Below the pieces are notes generated by a model. That model was not told where the DNA came from and searched no databases. It saw nothing but the letters and a program-made list of their open reading frames with translations. DNA of 64,000 bases from Pithys albifrons albifrons (Eukaryota; Chordata; Aves; Passeriformes; Thamnophilidae): contig NC_092486.1 of the NCBI RefSeq assembly GCF_047495875.1, forward strand, positions 5,407,738 through 5,471,737. Direction: 5' to 3'. This document shows, in pieces, positions 32,593 to 59,497 of the stretch; within the stretch, counting starts at the first letter, position 1; each line of letters begins with the position of its first letter. A program made the translations under genes and the position numbers.

Positions 32593-35500
32593 ATGAGGCT
32601 CTACAGCCTCAGCGTCCTCTACAAGGGAGACCCCAAAGTGCATTTGCTCAAAGCTGCCTACGACGTGTCCACCTTCAACTTCTTCCAGAGGGCCAGGTGG
32701 GTGTGGTGGGGCTGGGGGCAACGGGGGGGGGCACTGCCTGCCCTGAGGGCACTGGGGGGGCACTGGGGGGGCACTGCCTGCCCTGAGAGGGCACTGGGGG
32801 GGCACTGCCTGCCCTGAGGGGGCACTGGGGGGGCACTGCCTGCCCTGGGGGCACTGGGGGGGCACTGCCTGCCCTGAGGGGGCACTGGAGGGGCACTGCC
32901 TGCCCTGGGGGCACTGGGGGGGCACTGCCTGCCCTGAGGGGGCACTGGGGGGGCACTGCCTGCCCTGGGGGCACTGGGGGGGCACTGCCTGCCCTGAGGG
33001 GGCACTGGGGGGGCACTGCCTGCCCTGGGGGGGCACTGGAGGGGCACTGTCTGCCCTGAGGGGGCATTGGGGGGGCACTGTCTGCCCTGAGGGGGCACTG
33101 GGGGGGCACTGCCTGCCCTGAGGGGGCACTGGGGGGGGCACTGCCTGCCCTGGGGGGGCACTGCCTGCCCTGGGGGCACTGGGGGGGCACTGCCTGCCCT
33201 GAGGGGGCACTGGGGGGGCACTGCCTGCCCTGGGGGCACTGGGGGGGCACTGCCTGCCCTGAGGGGGCACTGGGGGGGCACTGCCTGCCCTGAGGGGGCA
33301 CTGGGGGGGCACTGCCTGCCCTGGGGGGGCACTGGAGGGGCACTGTCTGCCCTGAGGGGGCATTGGGGGGGCACTGTCTGCCCTGAGGGGGCACTGGGGG
33401 GGCACTGCCTGCCCTGAGGGGGCACTGGGGGGGGCACTGCCTGCCCTGGGGGGGCACTGCCTGCCCTGGGGGGCACTGGGGGGGCACTGCCTGCCCTGGG
33501 GGGCATTGGGGGGGCACTGCCTGCCCTGGGGGCCTGCAGGGCTCAGGCAGGACGGGCAGGAGGCTTTGGGAGGGTTTCTGCCCCACTGGGGGGTAAATCC
33601 CCCAAAGGGATGATCCCCCAGAGCTGCCCTGGCGGGGGGTTCCACACCCCTGCACTGAAATCAGGGTGCCAGGCTGTGCCAGGCCGTGCCAGGCCCCTGG
33701 GGCTCTCCTGGTGCCTTTGGGAAGGGGTTTGGAGTCACTTGCAGCTTTTCCCAGCCCTCCAGCCCCTGCTCAGGGTCCTGCAGGGGCTCCAGGTGAGCTG
33801 GGCCAGCCCCAGACACCACTCCAGGCTCGTGGGGGTCCCTCTGCCCACCCCTGGCACGCCAAGCTCGGGGGGCTCTGGGCAGCAGGAACCCCCTGGAGCT
33901 GCAGGAACTGCTGTGGCACAGGTTGTTCCCAGTGCCCATTCCAGACAGTAAAGAGTTGGGAAATTCCTCTGGGACCCAAATTTTCCATGCCAAGGTTTTG
34001 TGGAGCCTGGGGCATGTTTGGTTGTGCAATTCCAAGGGGAAAGGGGAAAGGCTGAGTTAAGATTTGTCTTGAAAACCTCTTTCTTGGCCAAATGTGTGAG
34101 TGGGCCATGGAGCAGTGCCAGGGCCTTGGGAGCTGCAGCTCCTGCTTTCCCAAACCCTGGGAACATTCCCTGTGTGCTTTGGTGGCAGCTTCCCTGGCAG
34201 CTGGCTGGCTCTGTACTTAAAGGAATGTCTTGGAGCTTGGGAAGAGCAGAGGGGTTTGGGGATGGTCTGTGTGTGGGGCTGGAGCTGCTCCCGGGGTTTG
34301 ATGCTTGTCCTGGGCTCATTCCAGGGGTGCCCAAGGGGCTGGACCAGGTTTGCTGTTCAGGGTGTGTTGAACTGAAGTTGTGGTTAAAATTCCACGTGCC
34401 CATTGTTTTGAGGCTGTGGAATTCCCAGGGAGTTGAGCTGAGGGATTGGATCTGGGATAACCTGCTGGGCAGGAGCACAGGCTGGGCTGGGCCTCAGGTC
34501 TGTGACAGCTGCCAAGGAATTGGGCAGGGGCAGGGAGGTGGAATGAAGAGCTCAGTGGGCAGCTCCTCCAGGAATACTGGGAAATAAACCCAATATTCCC
34601 AGGGGAAGAGATGTCCTTGAGGAGGATACACGTTGGGAGAGGCACATAGAGCTGTCACAGGGCTGGGCTTGGTGGTCTGAGATGTATTTCCCTGTGGGGG
34701 TGACAGTGTGTGTGGTCTGAGGTGACTGGTGATGGATCCTTAAGGACCAGAGAGGCACCTGTGGGATGTGGGTGCCTTGTAACCAGTGGAATCTCTCCAT
34801 GTGTGTGAGGTGAACTCTGACCAACACTGTGCTGGCATGTTGGGTACAGGAGCAGATAAAAGTGAAGCTGTTACTCCAAATCAAGTCCTTTGTCTTGGGT
34901 GACCCCTCTGACCCCAGAGCAGCCTGAGCTGCCTCTGCCACCTCGACCACCACTAAGCTGATCTACATTACCCCAGTAAAGGGTGACCCCAATATTTCCC
35001 ACCTAAAGATGAACCCTTGGGGTGACAGTGGTGGGGGCTGTGGCTGCCACAGCAGATCCCCAGCCTGGGAGGAGGGTGGGGAGGTTCCATCCTCCCTCCC
35101 TGCTGGGCTGGGCTGTTCTCTGCAGCACCCAAACCCTCCATGCTCTGGGGTGTCCCACGGAGCCAATGTCCAATCAGTGTCTGGGCTGAGAGAAAGGCAA
35201 AACCCCCTAAGGAATGTGGGAACTGTGAGAGGCAGATCCCCCTCTGGAATTGCTTCCAGCCATGGAGGGCAGTGAGGAAACCGTGGTCTTTGCTGTGCCA
35301 GTGGCTGTGCCCACTTGCCATTCCCTGGGCACCGTCACCTCCCACACAGGAGCTGTCCCACTCCTTGGGGTGTGAGGGAACTCTGTAACCTGAGCCCTGA
35401 CAGATTTCCCTTCCTGGGGTTTTCCATCTGAACTGAGGGCTGTGTTGGTTGATCCCAGCGTGCCCAGGATGGGAGTAGATTTTATTGTGCTCTTGCTCAT

Positions 35501-38109
35501 CACTCTTGGCCTCTTTTACTTTGATGTGAGGTGAAAAGGGATCACCAGGGAACCTGTTGGACAGGCCTGAGCCTGGCTGGGAATGTTGTCCAGCCTTGGA
35601 GCAAGTCTGGCATCAGGATGTTCCTTACCTTTGACTCCCAGTGGTGTGTGGGTGCCCGAGGTGTGTTTGGGGTCACACCCCCCGGGGTGGGCAGAGCGCC
35701 CCTGTCTGAGCTCCCAGTGTGGGTGGGGGGTCTGGGCTGTCACTGCAGAGGTGCCCCATCCAGCTTTCTCCCAAAGGAAAATCCTCTGCTCAGCCCCAGC
35801 CCCACTGCCCAGACATCGAGGGGAAGGGTTCCAGTCCCACCAGTGCAGTGCACTGGGGAGCTGTGGGGCAGGTGCCCCCCTGACCCAGCTGCTGCTCTGT
35901 CCCCACAGCGTGCAGGAGTTCATGACCTTCACCAGCCAACTGATCGCGGAGCGCTCGGCGCTGGGCAGCAGGGCCTCGGTCAAGGAGCAAGGTGAGGGCA
36001 GCAGGGGCAAGGGGAGGGCAGCAGGGGCGAGGGGAGGGCAGCAGGGGCAAGGTGAGGGCAGCGGGGGCGAGGGGAGGGCAGCAGGGGCAAGGGGAGGGCA
36101 GCAGGGGCAAGGGGAGGGCAGCAGGGCCTCGGTCAAGGAGCAAGGTGAGGGCAGCAGGGGCAAGGGGAGGGCAGCAGGGGGCAAGGGGAGGGCAGCAGGG
36201 GGCAAGGGGAGGGCAGCAGGGGCAAGGGGAGGGCAGCAGGGGCAAGGTGAGGGCAGCGGGGGCAAGGGGAGGGCAGCAGGGGTGAGGGCTGTGGGTCACA
36301 GTTTGGGGCTGAGCCCTGAATTTTGAGCCCTTCCTGCTTTCCTAATGAAGTCCTGAGAAATGCAGGGGCTGGGTATTCTGGGGGAGCTGTGGGGGGCTGG
36401 GGGGGAGGTGTGGGGGGCTGGGGAGGAGCTGTGGGGGCCGTGGGGGAGCTGTGGGTGCTGGGGGAGGCCCAGCCCCTCTGCTGCCCCTCTGATGGGGTGT
36501 CCCCCCTCCCAGAGTACCTGTGCCACGTGTACGTGCGGAGCGATGGGCTCGCCGGGGTGGTGATTGCAGACAACGAGTACCCACAGCGGGTGTGTTTCAC
36601 CTTGCTGGACAAGGTGAGGGAACAGCCTGGGGCTGCTCCAGGGGTTCCTCTGGTCCTCCCACCCCGGCATGTGCAGGGGTCTGGGGACAGGGATGGCCAC
36701 CCCAGCTTGGTGTGGGCATCGTTCTGATCCTCGTGTGCCAAGGCTGTTGGTTCTGGAAGAAACTGTTCTCTGGCCAGTGTGGCCCCACCAGTGCAGCTGC
36801 TGGGCTGTAACTGCTGCTTCCTCACCTGGCAGGTGCTGGATGAGTTCTCCAGGCAGGTCAGCAAGATGGACTGGCCCTCAGGGTCCCCTGCCACCATCAG
36901 CTACTCTGCCTTGGATGGATACCTCAGCAAATACCAGGTACAGACCCCAGCACCCTGCCAGGCAGTGGGAGAGAGGGTTGCTGTGGGGCTGTGCCCAGGG
37001 CAGCCCAGTGTCCCTTTGGTGGTGCCAGTGCCGTGTTGTTGCTCCCCAGAACCCCCGTGATGCCGACCCGATGACCCGAGTGCAGGCGGAGCTGGACGAG
37101 ACCAAAATCATCCTGGTGAGGGAGGACGTGGGGCTGTGGCTGGATGGTCCTGCTGGCCCTGGAGAACTCCTTGCTCTGGGAGCTTCCTTGCCTTTTACCC
37201 TTCTTCTCTTCCCTGCCTTTTTCCCTTTGCCCACCTTTTTCCCTTCCCTGCCTTTTTCCCTTCCCTGCCTTTTTCCCTTCCCTGCCTTTTTCCCTTCCCT
37301 GCCTTTTTCCCTTCCCTGCCTTTTTCCCTTCCCTGCCTTTTTCCCTTCCCTGCCTTTTTCCCTTCCCTGCCTTTTTCCCTTCCCTGCCTTTTTCCCTTCC
37401 CTGCCTTTTTCCCTTCCCTGCCTTTTTCCCTTCTCTCTCCTCTTTTTTCCTTTCCCCCTGCTTTTTTTGCCTTCCCCTCACCCTTGGTCCCCTTGGGCTT
37501 TTCCCAGCCTGACACAAGGACAGGGGCTCGAACCCCCCAGCTCCAATGCCAGTGCCCTCCCTGCCTGGTGACCCCCGGGGGGCTCTGCTGCTCCTGTTCC
37601 CGTCTCCCTCAGGGCTGCAGAGCTGGGGGGGCTGTGGGAAGGTGGGATGGGGACATGGTGGCACCTCCATCTCCTGCTGGGGGCTGGGGAGGGCCCGTGC
37701 TGGGGTTCAGCACCCCTTTCTCTGGCAGCACAACACCATGGAGTCACTTCTGGAGCGTGGGGAGAAGCTGGATGACCTGGTCTCCAAATCGGAGGTGCTG
37801 GGAGCACAGTCCAAAGCCTTCTACAAAACGGTGGGTTCCCCCCTCCCTGAGGAGCCAGAGGGTCTGAGGGTCCACTGATGAACTCCTTCCCTGAGGGGCT
37901 GGGGAGGGCTGGGAGCTCATGGATGAACCCCAGGGGAGTCACCCCCTGCCTGAGGAGCTGGGGTGGGTGGCAGCGCCAGCCTCCTCTGTCTGGAGGGGAG
38001 CTGTGTGCGAGTGGCCCCCAAACCCCCAGGGATCCAGGGTGAGCTTTACAGAAGGTTTTCCATCTCTCCCCAGGCTCGAAAGCAGAATTCCTGTTGTGAA
38101 ATCATGTGA
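32593..38109 (+). CDS. YKT6: Synaptobrevin homolog YKT6 (R-SNARE), complete
   Basis: YKT6 is a longin-type R-SNARE that cycles between cytosol and Golgi/endosome/autophagosome membranes. Seven coding exons join in phase: 32593-32696, 35909-35991, 36513-36613, 36833-36937, 37050-37115, 37729-37830, 38074-38109 (597 bases, 198 aa, same length as human). The N-terminal longin domain runs from MRLYSLSVLYKGD to about residue 130. The SNARE motif (about 138-198) includes VQAELDETKIIL, the zero-layer Arg in LLERGEKLDDLV, and SEVLGAQSKAFYK. The protein ends QNSCCEIM: Cys194 is the palmitoylation site and Cys195 the farnesylation site of the family, with Glu at the position after the prenylated Cys where human has Ala. 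Exon 35909-35991 has its 3' end and donor duplicated in the following intron. Confidence 0.97.
32715..33535 (+). repeat. G-rich minisatellite, YKT6 intron
   Basis: About 25 copies of 'gggggcactgcctgccctg' plus a variable G/A run start about 20 bases after the donor at 32697 and continue for 820 bases. Larger blocks of several units are themselves duplicated (compare 33030-33170 with 33325-33470). Confidence 0.95.
33560..35900. other. Rest of the YKT6 intron, nothing recognised
   Basis: About 2.3 kb of moderate GC between the minisatellite and the exon at 35909. No exon, RNA gene or known repeat family was identified on either strand. Confidence 0.4.
35992..36290 (+). repeat. Minisatellite with a duplicated exon end and splice donor, YKT6 intron 2
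   Basis: Units near 'gggcaaggggagggcagcag' begin at the donor. At 36121-36150 the array contains an exact copy of the last coding bases of the exon and its donor (cctcggtcaaggagcaag then GTGAGG). The duplicated GT at 36145 lies 153 bases after the true GT at 35992. Confidence 0.93.
37195..37440 (+). repeat. 17-bp polypyrimidine minisatellite, YKT6 intron
   Basis: About 13 near-perfect copies of 'cctttttcccttccctg' form a pyrimidine-rich strand of about 240 bases, interrupted by one G per unit. It starts about 80 bases after the donor at 37116. Confidence 0.95.
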
Positions 38110-38902
38110 CATGGAGCCCGGGGTGTGCAGCTCCGGAGCACCCGCCCTCCGTCCCCCTCCGCAGCCGCCCCGGGCGCTCCCTGGGCTCATGTGACTGTTG
38201 TCCACCTGGAGGGGACACCGAAGCTGGCACCGGGCCAGCACCTGCAGGGGGGCCTGCACCAGAGACCCCCTGCTCTGGCTGTTCCTGGGGGAGGCTCGGA
38301 CCACGGGGGGCCTGGCCATGCACCCCCTGCCTTCACAGCCCCTCCATGGGGAGCTGGGAGGGGCCCCCACCGCGGTCCTGGGGGCTGGGGGGGCAGGAGC
38401 AGCCCCCCACCATCCCAGGGGCTGGGGGGCTTTTATGTATTTGTGTCCTAAGGGTGAGGTGGGGGTGGGAGAAGGGAGGAAGGGGGGAGGGAAAAAGAAG
38501 AGGTTCCCTGAGCAGCCTCTGCCAGCACTGCTGAGCCTGGAGCCACGTCCCGTGCCTGGAGGGGAGCTCACCTGCCTTCCCTGCACCTCAGAGCCCCCTC
38601 CCCTGCTCCCATCAGCCAGGGGCTCAGCACCTGCCGGGGGCCCAGCAGCCCTCTCTGCCTCCTCTTCCTCCTCCTTGGGGAGGGAAGAACTTGGGCTGTC
38701 CCTGCGTGGTGATCTGGTTGTTCCCGTGCCCCAGCTGCACGGGCTGGGGGATAAAGTTGTCTTTGGCAGTTGTAGCCCAATTCCTGCTCTCTCTGCGGCG
38801 TCCCAGGGTGGGGTTTGGGACACACACCCCGGCAGGGATGGGTGCACTTGACCTCCTCCCTCCACCTCTTTCTTTAATCATCATTGGTTTTTCTTCATAA
38901 TT

Positions 38903-38908
38903 TATTTG
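38903..38908 (-). terminator. CAMK2B: Candidate CAMK2B polyadenylation signal
   Basis: TTTATT on the + strand (AATAAA on minus) about 1.6 kb after the CAMK2B stop codon, in a locally AT-rich patch. A 3' UTR of about this length is plausible for the family. Confidence 0.5.
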
Positions 38909-39813
38909 CAGTTTTCCCGAGACAAAAACGAAATCAGAGTCATCTTTTACACTTACAAGGCTCAGAAAGAAAAGACAAAGGATTTTTTTGGGGGGGTCAG
39001 GGAGGGATATGCTGGGGAGGGGGGTCGAGGGAGACAGAAAAAGAATGAGAGAAAAGGGGAGGAAAGAGAAAAATTTGGCAACGATCCACCAGCATTCATG
39101 GGACAGGAACAGCTCAGCTCAGCTCCTCGACATACAGCGTTAGCGCCCGAGGGTTGCTCCCGCGCAAAGGGCATGCAGAGAAATCATCAGAATAATTAAA
39201 AAATAATTAATGTCCCCCGCCCCTCCCCTGCCCCAGCCAAAACCAGCCCCCAGCATGGAGGGGACACCCTGGGGAGTCGTGTGGGGAGCACCAGGAGCAG
39301 GTGCTGCGTCCCCAGGGCCGGGGTGGGGCCGAGGGGGTGCCCCGGGGTGCTGGCTCGGGGGGTGCACGATGTGCTGGGGGACCCCTGTGCGGGGGGCCCG
39401 GCAGAGCAGCCTGTGCCCCTTTAAGAGACCCGTTCTCTTAGTCTAAAGTGCTTTCGATGCTGCGTCAGTGCTGGCTGGATTGCCCCGAGCCCCCCGCCCC
39501 GACCCCCAGCACCCCCAGCCCCCTGGCACGGCACCCACAGCCCCCCTGCCAAAACCTGCCAGCACCCGGAGCTGGCACCTGGGCCACAGCGTGCTGGGGG
39601 AGGGCAGCCAGCAGGATGGGGACACGGGGGTGCCACCGGGGGACCCTCGCACAGGCACCCACGTGTTCCCTGCGCAGCAGCGTCCGGGATCAGCCTCGGG
39701 CCCCCGGGGCAGCGCCGGGCTGGGGGGCGGGCAGGGGGAGTCTGTGTGTGTGAGACCCTCCTCAGTCACCCCCCGGCAGCCCCCGTGGCTGGGGACCCCC
39801 GTGGGAATTCAAA

Positions 39814-39819
39814 AATAAA
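39814..39819 (+). terminator. YKT6: Candidate distal YKT6 polyadenylation signal
   Basis: AATAAA about 1.7 kb after the YKT6 stop. A nearer ATTAAA at 39195-39200 is an alternative. Which one is used cannot be told from sequence. Confidence 0.4.
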
Positions 39820-40310
39820 GAGCTCTCTCTATGTACAGGGGCCGGGGCGGGACAGAGCAAAGCGGAGCCCAAAGAACAACATCCACCACCAGCGACAGCG
39901 ACACGCCACGAGCACAGCCGGGAGGGGGGCGGGACCCCCTGCCCCCAGGAGGGACGGGCAGAGAGGGGGCTGAGCCCCCCAGCGCCCGCCTGTGGCCGAG
40001 CGGCTGGGTTGGGGTTGGGGCCGTGGGTGGGGTTGGGACCGGGGTGGGTTTTTCCCCCTTTCTTTTTCTTTTTTTTTCTTTTTTTTTTCTTCCCTTTTTT
40101 TCCTCATCTTCCTCATTTTGGCTTTTTTTTGTCTTTTTGTTTTCTGCAAACACAGGCACTGGAGGGGGGAGCAGGGCCAGGGCTGGGGGGGACAGGCATG
40201 CGGACGCGTGCTTGGGGGGCCGCAGCTCCGGCTGCCGCCTCGGCTCCCATCGCCGTCTCCGTCGGGCTGGAACCAGGACAGCCACCGTCAGCTCTGCGGG
40301 GACACCCGAG

Positions 40311-40446
40311 GTCAGCTCAGTTGGTTAAAACCGGGTTGTAATAATGCCAAGGTCATGGGTTCAATCCCCTGTGTGGGCCATTGACTTCAGAGTTGGGCTC
40401 CGTGATCCTCGTGGGTCCCTTCCAACTCAGAAAGGTCTGTGATTCT
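40311..40446 (+). mobile_element. tRNA-derived SINE with CR1-like tail (passerine type)
   Basis: The head matches a tRNA-Ile body: 'gtcagctcagttggtta' (D-arm/A box), an AAT anticodon region 'gtaataatgccaagg', and a B box GGTTCAATCCC at 40358-40368. It continues into 'gtgggtcccttccaactcag' and 'ctgtgattct', a CR1-type 3' tail. This structure is that of the zebra-finch SINE family. It lies antisense in the CAMK2B 3' UTR, about 60 bases from the stop codon. Confidence 0.88.
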
Positions 40447-40503
40447 ACCCCAGTGAGCCACAGCTGGTGCCCCCCATACCCTCGGCCCGGCACCCCCTCA
40501 CCT

Positions 40504-57083
<16,580 letters not shown>

Positions 57084-57330
57084 GCTGCTGCCGCCGCGCC
57101 GCAATGAGCGCCGCTGCTCCGGCTGCTGCTCCGGCTCCGCCCGGCGCGGGGGGCGGGGGGCGGCGCGGGGGAGGCTCCAGCCTGCCCGGGACAGCCCCCG
57201 GGACCCCGGCACAGCCCCCCGCCCCCGGCCAGGACAGCCCTCCCCGGGACAGCCCTCGGGACCCCGGCACAGCCCCCCGCCACAGCCCCCGGGACCCCGG
57301 CACAGCCCCCTGCCCCCGGCCGGGACAGCC
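57084..57330 (-). promoter_or_regulatory. CAMK2B: CAMK2B promoter / 5' UTR CpG island
   Basis: CpG-dense, TATA-less sequence directly upstream of the ATG at 57083. It includes GGCGCGGGGG-type GC boxes and a 'cccgggacagccc' tandem at 57185-57360. The start site cannot be fixed from sequence. Confidence 0.5.
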
Positions 57331-58600
57331 CCCCCGGGACAGCCCCCCCGGGACCCCCGGGCATCCCCACACCGGGGGGATCCCCCCGCGCTCCGCGGGG
57401 GCCCCGCAACCACCACCCCGCACCCCCCGCGACCCCCCGATCCCAATTCGCCCCCGGGAGAGGGGGAATAATGGCCCCATAATGGCCCCACATCCAGACG
57501 CCCCTCCCCGGGATTCCCCCCCAATGGCTCTGTAGCCAGACTCCCTCCCACGGATTTCCCCCCCAAAGACCCCAATTCCAGACCCACATTCACCCTCCCC
57601 CAAAAGCCCCACACCCAGACCCCTCCCAAGAATCTCTCATTTGCCCCCAAAGGACCCCAAATCTGCACTCCCTCCGGATGCCACATTTTCCCCTAAAAGA
57701 CCCCAATATCCAGACAGGCCCCTCCGAGACCCTCTGTCCACGCCCTGCACTCCCCCCCGCCCCCGGGGACACCCCCCATCGTCCCCGACACCGACCCCCC
57801 GTTCCCGCTCCAATGTCACCCCAAATAACCCCTCCAGGCTCCAACCCCTCCCTAAACAAAACCGGGGAGGGCCCTTGATGGTGCCAAAAACATCCCCCCG
57901 CCTCTCCCAAGGGCACCTTGAAGCCCCCCAGTGCCAGTGGCAGGATGCGGGGTGGGTTTTGGTGGGGGTGTCACACACTTGAGACCACCCTGGAGGCCGC
58001 CGGGGGCCGCAGAGCGCGGGGTGTCCCCCCTGGCGCGGTGGGCGCGGGTGGGCGGTGGGCGCGGGTCCCCCCGGCGCGGGTGGGCGGCGGGCGGCTGGCG
58101 CTGCCGTTGCCATGGGGACCGTGGGCGGCCTGGGGACCGCGGGCCCGGTGTGCACATCGCCATCACCACCATCACCACCATCCCCGCCGGGAGATGCCGG
58201 CACCGGGTGGGTGGAGGGGGATCCGGGGGCAGCACACCCAAAGCGCCCACCACACCCAACCCAGCCATCCTGCGGGGATCCCACATCCCAAAATCCAGCC
58301 CCGCCTCTGGGTCCCACATTCCGACCCCCCCACGCCCAGGGAACCCCCATACCCAGCCCCCCAGGGGGCATCCTGTACCCACCCCCTCCCAGGGATCACG
58401 GAATCCACCCCTCGTCCCGGAGGAATCCCAGATCCAGCCTCACAAGGACCCAAACACCCACCCACATGCCCGGGCCATGCCAGCACAGACACCCCGGGGT
58501 GCCCCATCCCTGGGCCCTCTCCCAGTTCAGGTGCTGGGGGGTCAGGCACACTTTTCTCCCCGAGATGGCACCGAATCACTCAAGGCCCTGCGTGAGAAAC
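57331..58600. other. CAMK2B-NUDCD3 intergenic region, no gene seen
   Basis: C-rich sequence between the CAMK2B promoter and the NUDCD3 polyadenylation site. A 'caccaccatcaccaccatc' run occurs near 58165. ORFs are compositional only. Confidence 0.55.
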
Positions 58601-58603
58601 GTG

Positions 58604-58609
58604 TTTATT
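58604..58609 (-). terminator. NUDCD3: NUDCD3 polyadenylation signal AATAAA
   Basis: TTTATT on + (AATAAA on minus) 889 bases after the NUDCD3 stop. A second TTTATT at 59471-59476 is only 22 bases after the stop and is a less likely alternative. Confidence 0.65.
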
Positions 58610-59497
58610 GCAAACTGGGGCTGGGGTGAGTGGGGGGACAAGGCCACGGCCAGGGACCCCCAGCCCACCCATCCTGGAGAGGGAAGGGCAGTGGGAAGCT
58701 GAAGGAGCCAGGCTGGGCCTGGGAAGGGCTTGGGCTGCCACGTTCCCCCTCCCAGACCCCAAAGTACCATGCCAGGGAAGCCCACTGGGCCTCCTGCCCT
58801 CCTGCTGGCTTCAAGGTGTAGGTCTGTAGCTCCCTCCAGACCACAGGACTGTGGGGGACACCCCCACTGCTCCCTGCTGACTCCTGGGGAAGGGGAAGCA
58901 AACCCTGGGATCTGTCTGCGGGCTCTGCCCACCTCAGGGTGCCCTGACCACCCTCCAGTGATGGGGTGAGGGGAGGGGGAAACCAGGAGGGCTCCCCCAT
59001 GGGAGACCCCAGAAGAGGGTTGGCAAGGGGATCTGGGGGTGCCAGGTGGGCAGGGTGCAGGCAGGTGCAGGCAGGGGCAGGCTCCCCCCACGTGACCGCC
59101 CATCCCTGCTGTCCGTACCAGCACCCAGCTCCACCCACGAGGGGCAAAGCTCCCCAGCGCCAGGGTGGGCAGGGCTCCACATCCCCAGAAAGCCCCAAAG
59201 CAGCATCCTCATCCACCAAAAATAATAATTATGTCACCCAACAGGCTCCGTCTATTCCGGAAAAGCACGGAGCGTCGGCAGCGCGAGGCGAGGGCAGGCA
59301 GGGGAGGAGAGGGGTCCCGGCGCCCGGGTTGCCGTGGTGACAGCATGGCAATCTGCGCCTGCCTTCCCGCACGGCACCGGCGGTGCTGGCAGCGCGGAGC
59401 GGCGGGCACGGGCACCGGCACCGAGGGGGAGGCTCCCAGTGGGCACCCGGGGGGGTTCTCCTCTCCCTGCTTTATTTTCAGTTGCTTTTTGGCTCCA

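Larger units (their letters stand above)
38110..40503. other. Convergent YKT6 and CAMK2B 3' UTR region
   Basis: This block separates the YKT6 stop (+) and the CAMK2B stop (-). Signals on the two strands interleave: minus AATAAA at 38908-38903, plus ATTAAA at 39195-39200 and plus AATAAA at 39814-39819. If the outer signals are used, the two mRNAs overlap by several hundred bases. A T-rich tract lies at about 40050-40140. No other gene is seen. Confidence 0.6.

Noticed and set aside
31528..33645. 705-residue minus-strand ORF of GQAVPP-type repeats
   Set aside because: Antisense reading of the YKT6 promoter and two minisatellites; it overlaps the YKT6 start exon on the wrong strand.
34600..35000. 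AT-richer segment in the YKT6 intron that looked like a transposon
   Set aside because: No terminal repeats, target duplication or family motif could be recognised by eye.
40311..40385. Functional tRNA-Ile gene
   Set aside because: The anticodon region is shifted by mutations (ttaaaaccgggttgtaataa), stems do not pair well, and the sequence continues into a CR1-type tail, so it is a SINE.
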